A stretch of DNA of 64,000 bases from Actibacterium sp. 188UL27-1 (GTDB lineage: Bacteria; Pseudomonadota; Alphaproteobacteria; Rhodobacterales; Rhodobacteraceae), in NCBI RefSeq assembly GCF_016901225.1, contig NZ_JAFEUL010000010.1, forward strand, positions 62,001 through 126,000, read 5' to 3'. The position numbers and the translations under genes were made by a program. This document shows, piece after piece, positions 63,471 through 64,000 of the stretch (positions within the stretch are counted from its first letter, which is position 1; every line of letters starts with the position of its first letter). Under the pieces are notes generated by a model, which had not been told where the DNA came from, did no database searches, and saw only the letters and a program-made list of their open reading frames with translations.

Positions 63471-64000
63471 TTAGCTGTCCTTTCCATTAAAGACCGTGGC
63501 GCTGGAGGCGCGGTCGCCGCTTTCCAGATCCTCGACCCACAGGCGCAGGTCGGTGCGGGGGCGGGTGGCGGCCTCGAACCGGGGGGCGGCCATGACATAG
63601 ACGCGCTGGGTCACGGTGTCGTCGGCGGGCACGGTGATGCTGAGCGCGTTGGTGCCTTGCAAGGCGATGCGCAGGGGATCCTCCGCCGTGAGAGACAGGC
63701 GGAACTGGCGTGGCGTGTTGTATTTGTTGCGCAGGCGCACGTCATAGGCGTTGCGGATCGTGCCATCGGCCAGGGTCACAAAGGTGGGGTTGCGCACGGG
63801 GGCGGTCGCGATCTCGATATCCGAGCGTATGAAGAGGGCGAAGACGAGGCCGATGCCGATCAGGCTCCAAACAGCGGTATAGACCAGCACGCGGGGGCGC
63901 AAGGCGTGGAGCCAGACGGATTTGGGCTTGTCGCCCGCCCGTTCGGCGGGTTCGTCGCTGAGGGCCAGGTAGTCGATCAGGCCGCGTTCCTTGCCGATCT
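63471..64000 (-). CDS. ccoG: cbb3 oxidase accessory protein CcoG, C-terminal part
   Basis: The last 175 residues of a [4Fe-4S] ferredoxin-like membrane protein; the frame continues past base 64000, so the cluster region and the start are outside. Seen: the segment KERGLIDYLALSDEPAE, the last membrane helix (VLVYTAVWSLIGIGLVFALFI), and the C-terminal IG-like domain (RNAYDVRLRNKYN, QGTNALSITVPADD). CcoG (RdxB/FixG) reduces copper during oxidase assembly. First of the ccoGHIS genes in this window; ccoNOQP is expected further to the right. Confidence 0.95.
   Translation of the reverse strand, partial: IGKERGLIDYLALSDEPAERAGDKPKSVWLHALRPRVLVYTAVWSLIGIGLVFALFIRSDIEIATAPVRNPTFVTLADGTIRNAYDVRLRNKYNTPRQFRLSLTAEDPLRIALQGTNALSITVPADDTVTQRVYVMAAPRFEAATRPRTDLRLWVEDLESGDRASSATVFNGKDS

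Overview
The window reads as ordinary chromosome from a GC-rich alphaproteobacterium of the order Rhodobacterales (Roseobacter/Rhodobacter group). The placement rests on gene content seen here: GcrA, a SAM-II riboswitch in front of metZ, a TamA/TamB pair, glyQ and glyS separated by two small genes and followed by a PPDK-like gene, a VPLPA-type C-terminal sorting protein, and a ccoGHIS cluster. Species cannot be named from this. No insertion sequence, prophage, CRISPR array, rRNA or tRNA was found. One broken coding remnant lies at the left edge, and ccoG is cut by the right edge.

Layout. 0-9.5 kb: remnant, ettA, tamB-tamA (overlapping), divergent orphan parA, cspA. 9.5-19.8 kb: many short units, including a Tat-type L,D-transpeptidase, a SRAP protein lacking its catalytic Cys2, EamA exporter, NUDIX hydrolase, a ClpP-like/LprI fusion, DCC protein, M48 lipoprotein, rimO, a PhyH-type dioxygenase, gcrA and an ABC-2 permease. 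19.9-26.9 kb: ftsY-eamA-yciB, SAM-II riboswitch-metZ, VPLPA protein, folE2, an SH3-like lipoprotein. 27-33 kb: uspA-agcS-trkH and a secreted SPOR/peptidoglycan-binding protein with a dead protease domain. 33-46 kb: glyQ-fkbM-DUF6446-glyS, the PPDK-like protein, SleB-type hydrolase, GNAT, FAD monooxygenase, ileS and a PaaI-type thioesterase.

46-53.5 kb is the most unusual part. A four-gene minus-strand operon encodes a P-loop protein of unknown family, an ABC-exporter-like protein whose ATPase site has lost almost every catalytic residue, a histidine kinase and an OmpR-type regulator. Two hairpins sit between kinase and regulator; the second buries the regulator's Shine-Dalgarno sequence. A terminator separates this operon from the upstream periplasmic glucan gene opgG/opgD.

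53.8-60.4 kb carries a secreted alpha/beta hydrolase, then a plus-strand run of zur, an isoquinoline-oxidoreductase-like molybdenum hydroxylase (two subunits) and a cobalt-type nitrile hydratase with its activator. 60.4-64 kb: a 175-bp imperfect inverted repeat (72-base arms, no gaps), then convergent ccoS-ccoI-ccoH-ccoG for cbb3 oxidase assembly. ccoS (52 aa) is among the shortest genes here and was found by hand from its overlap with ccoI.
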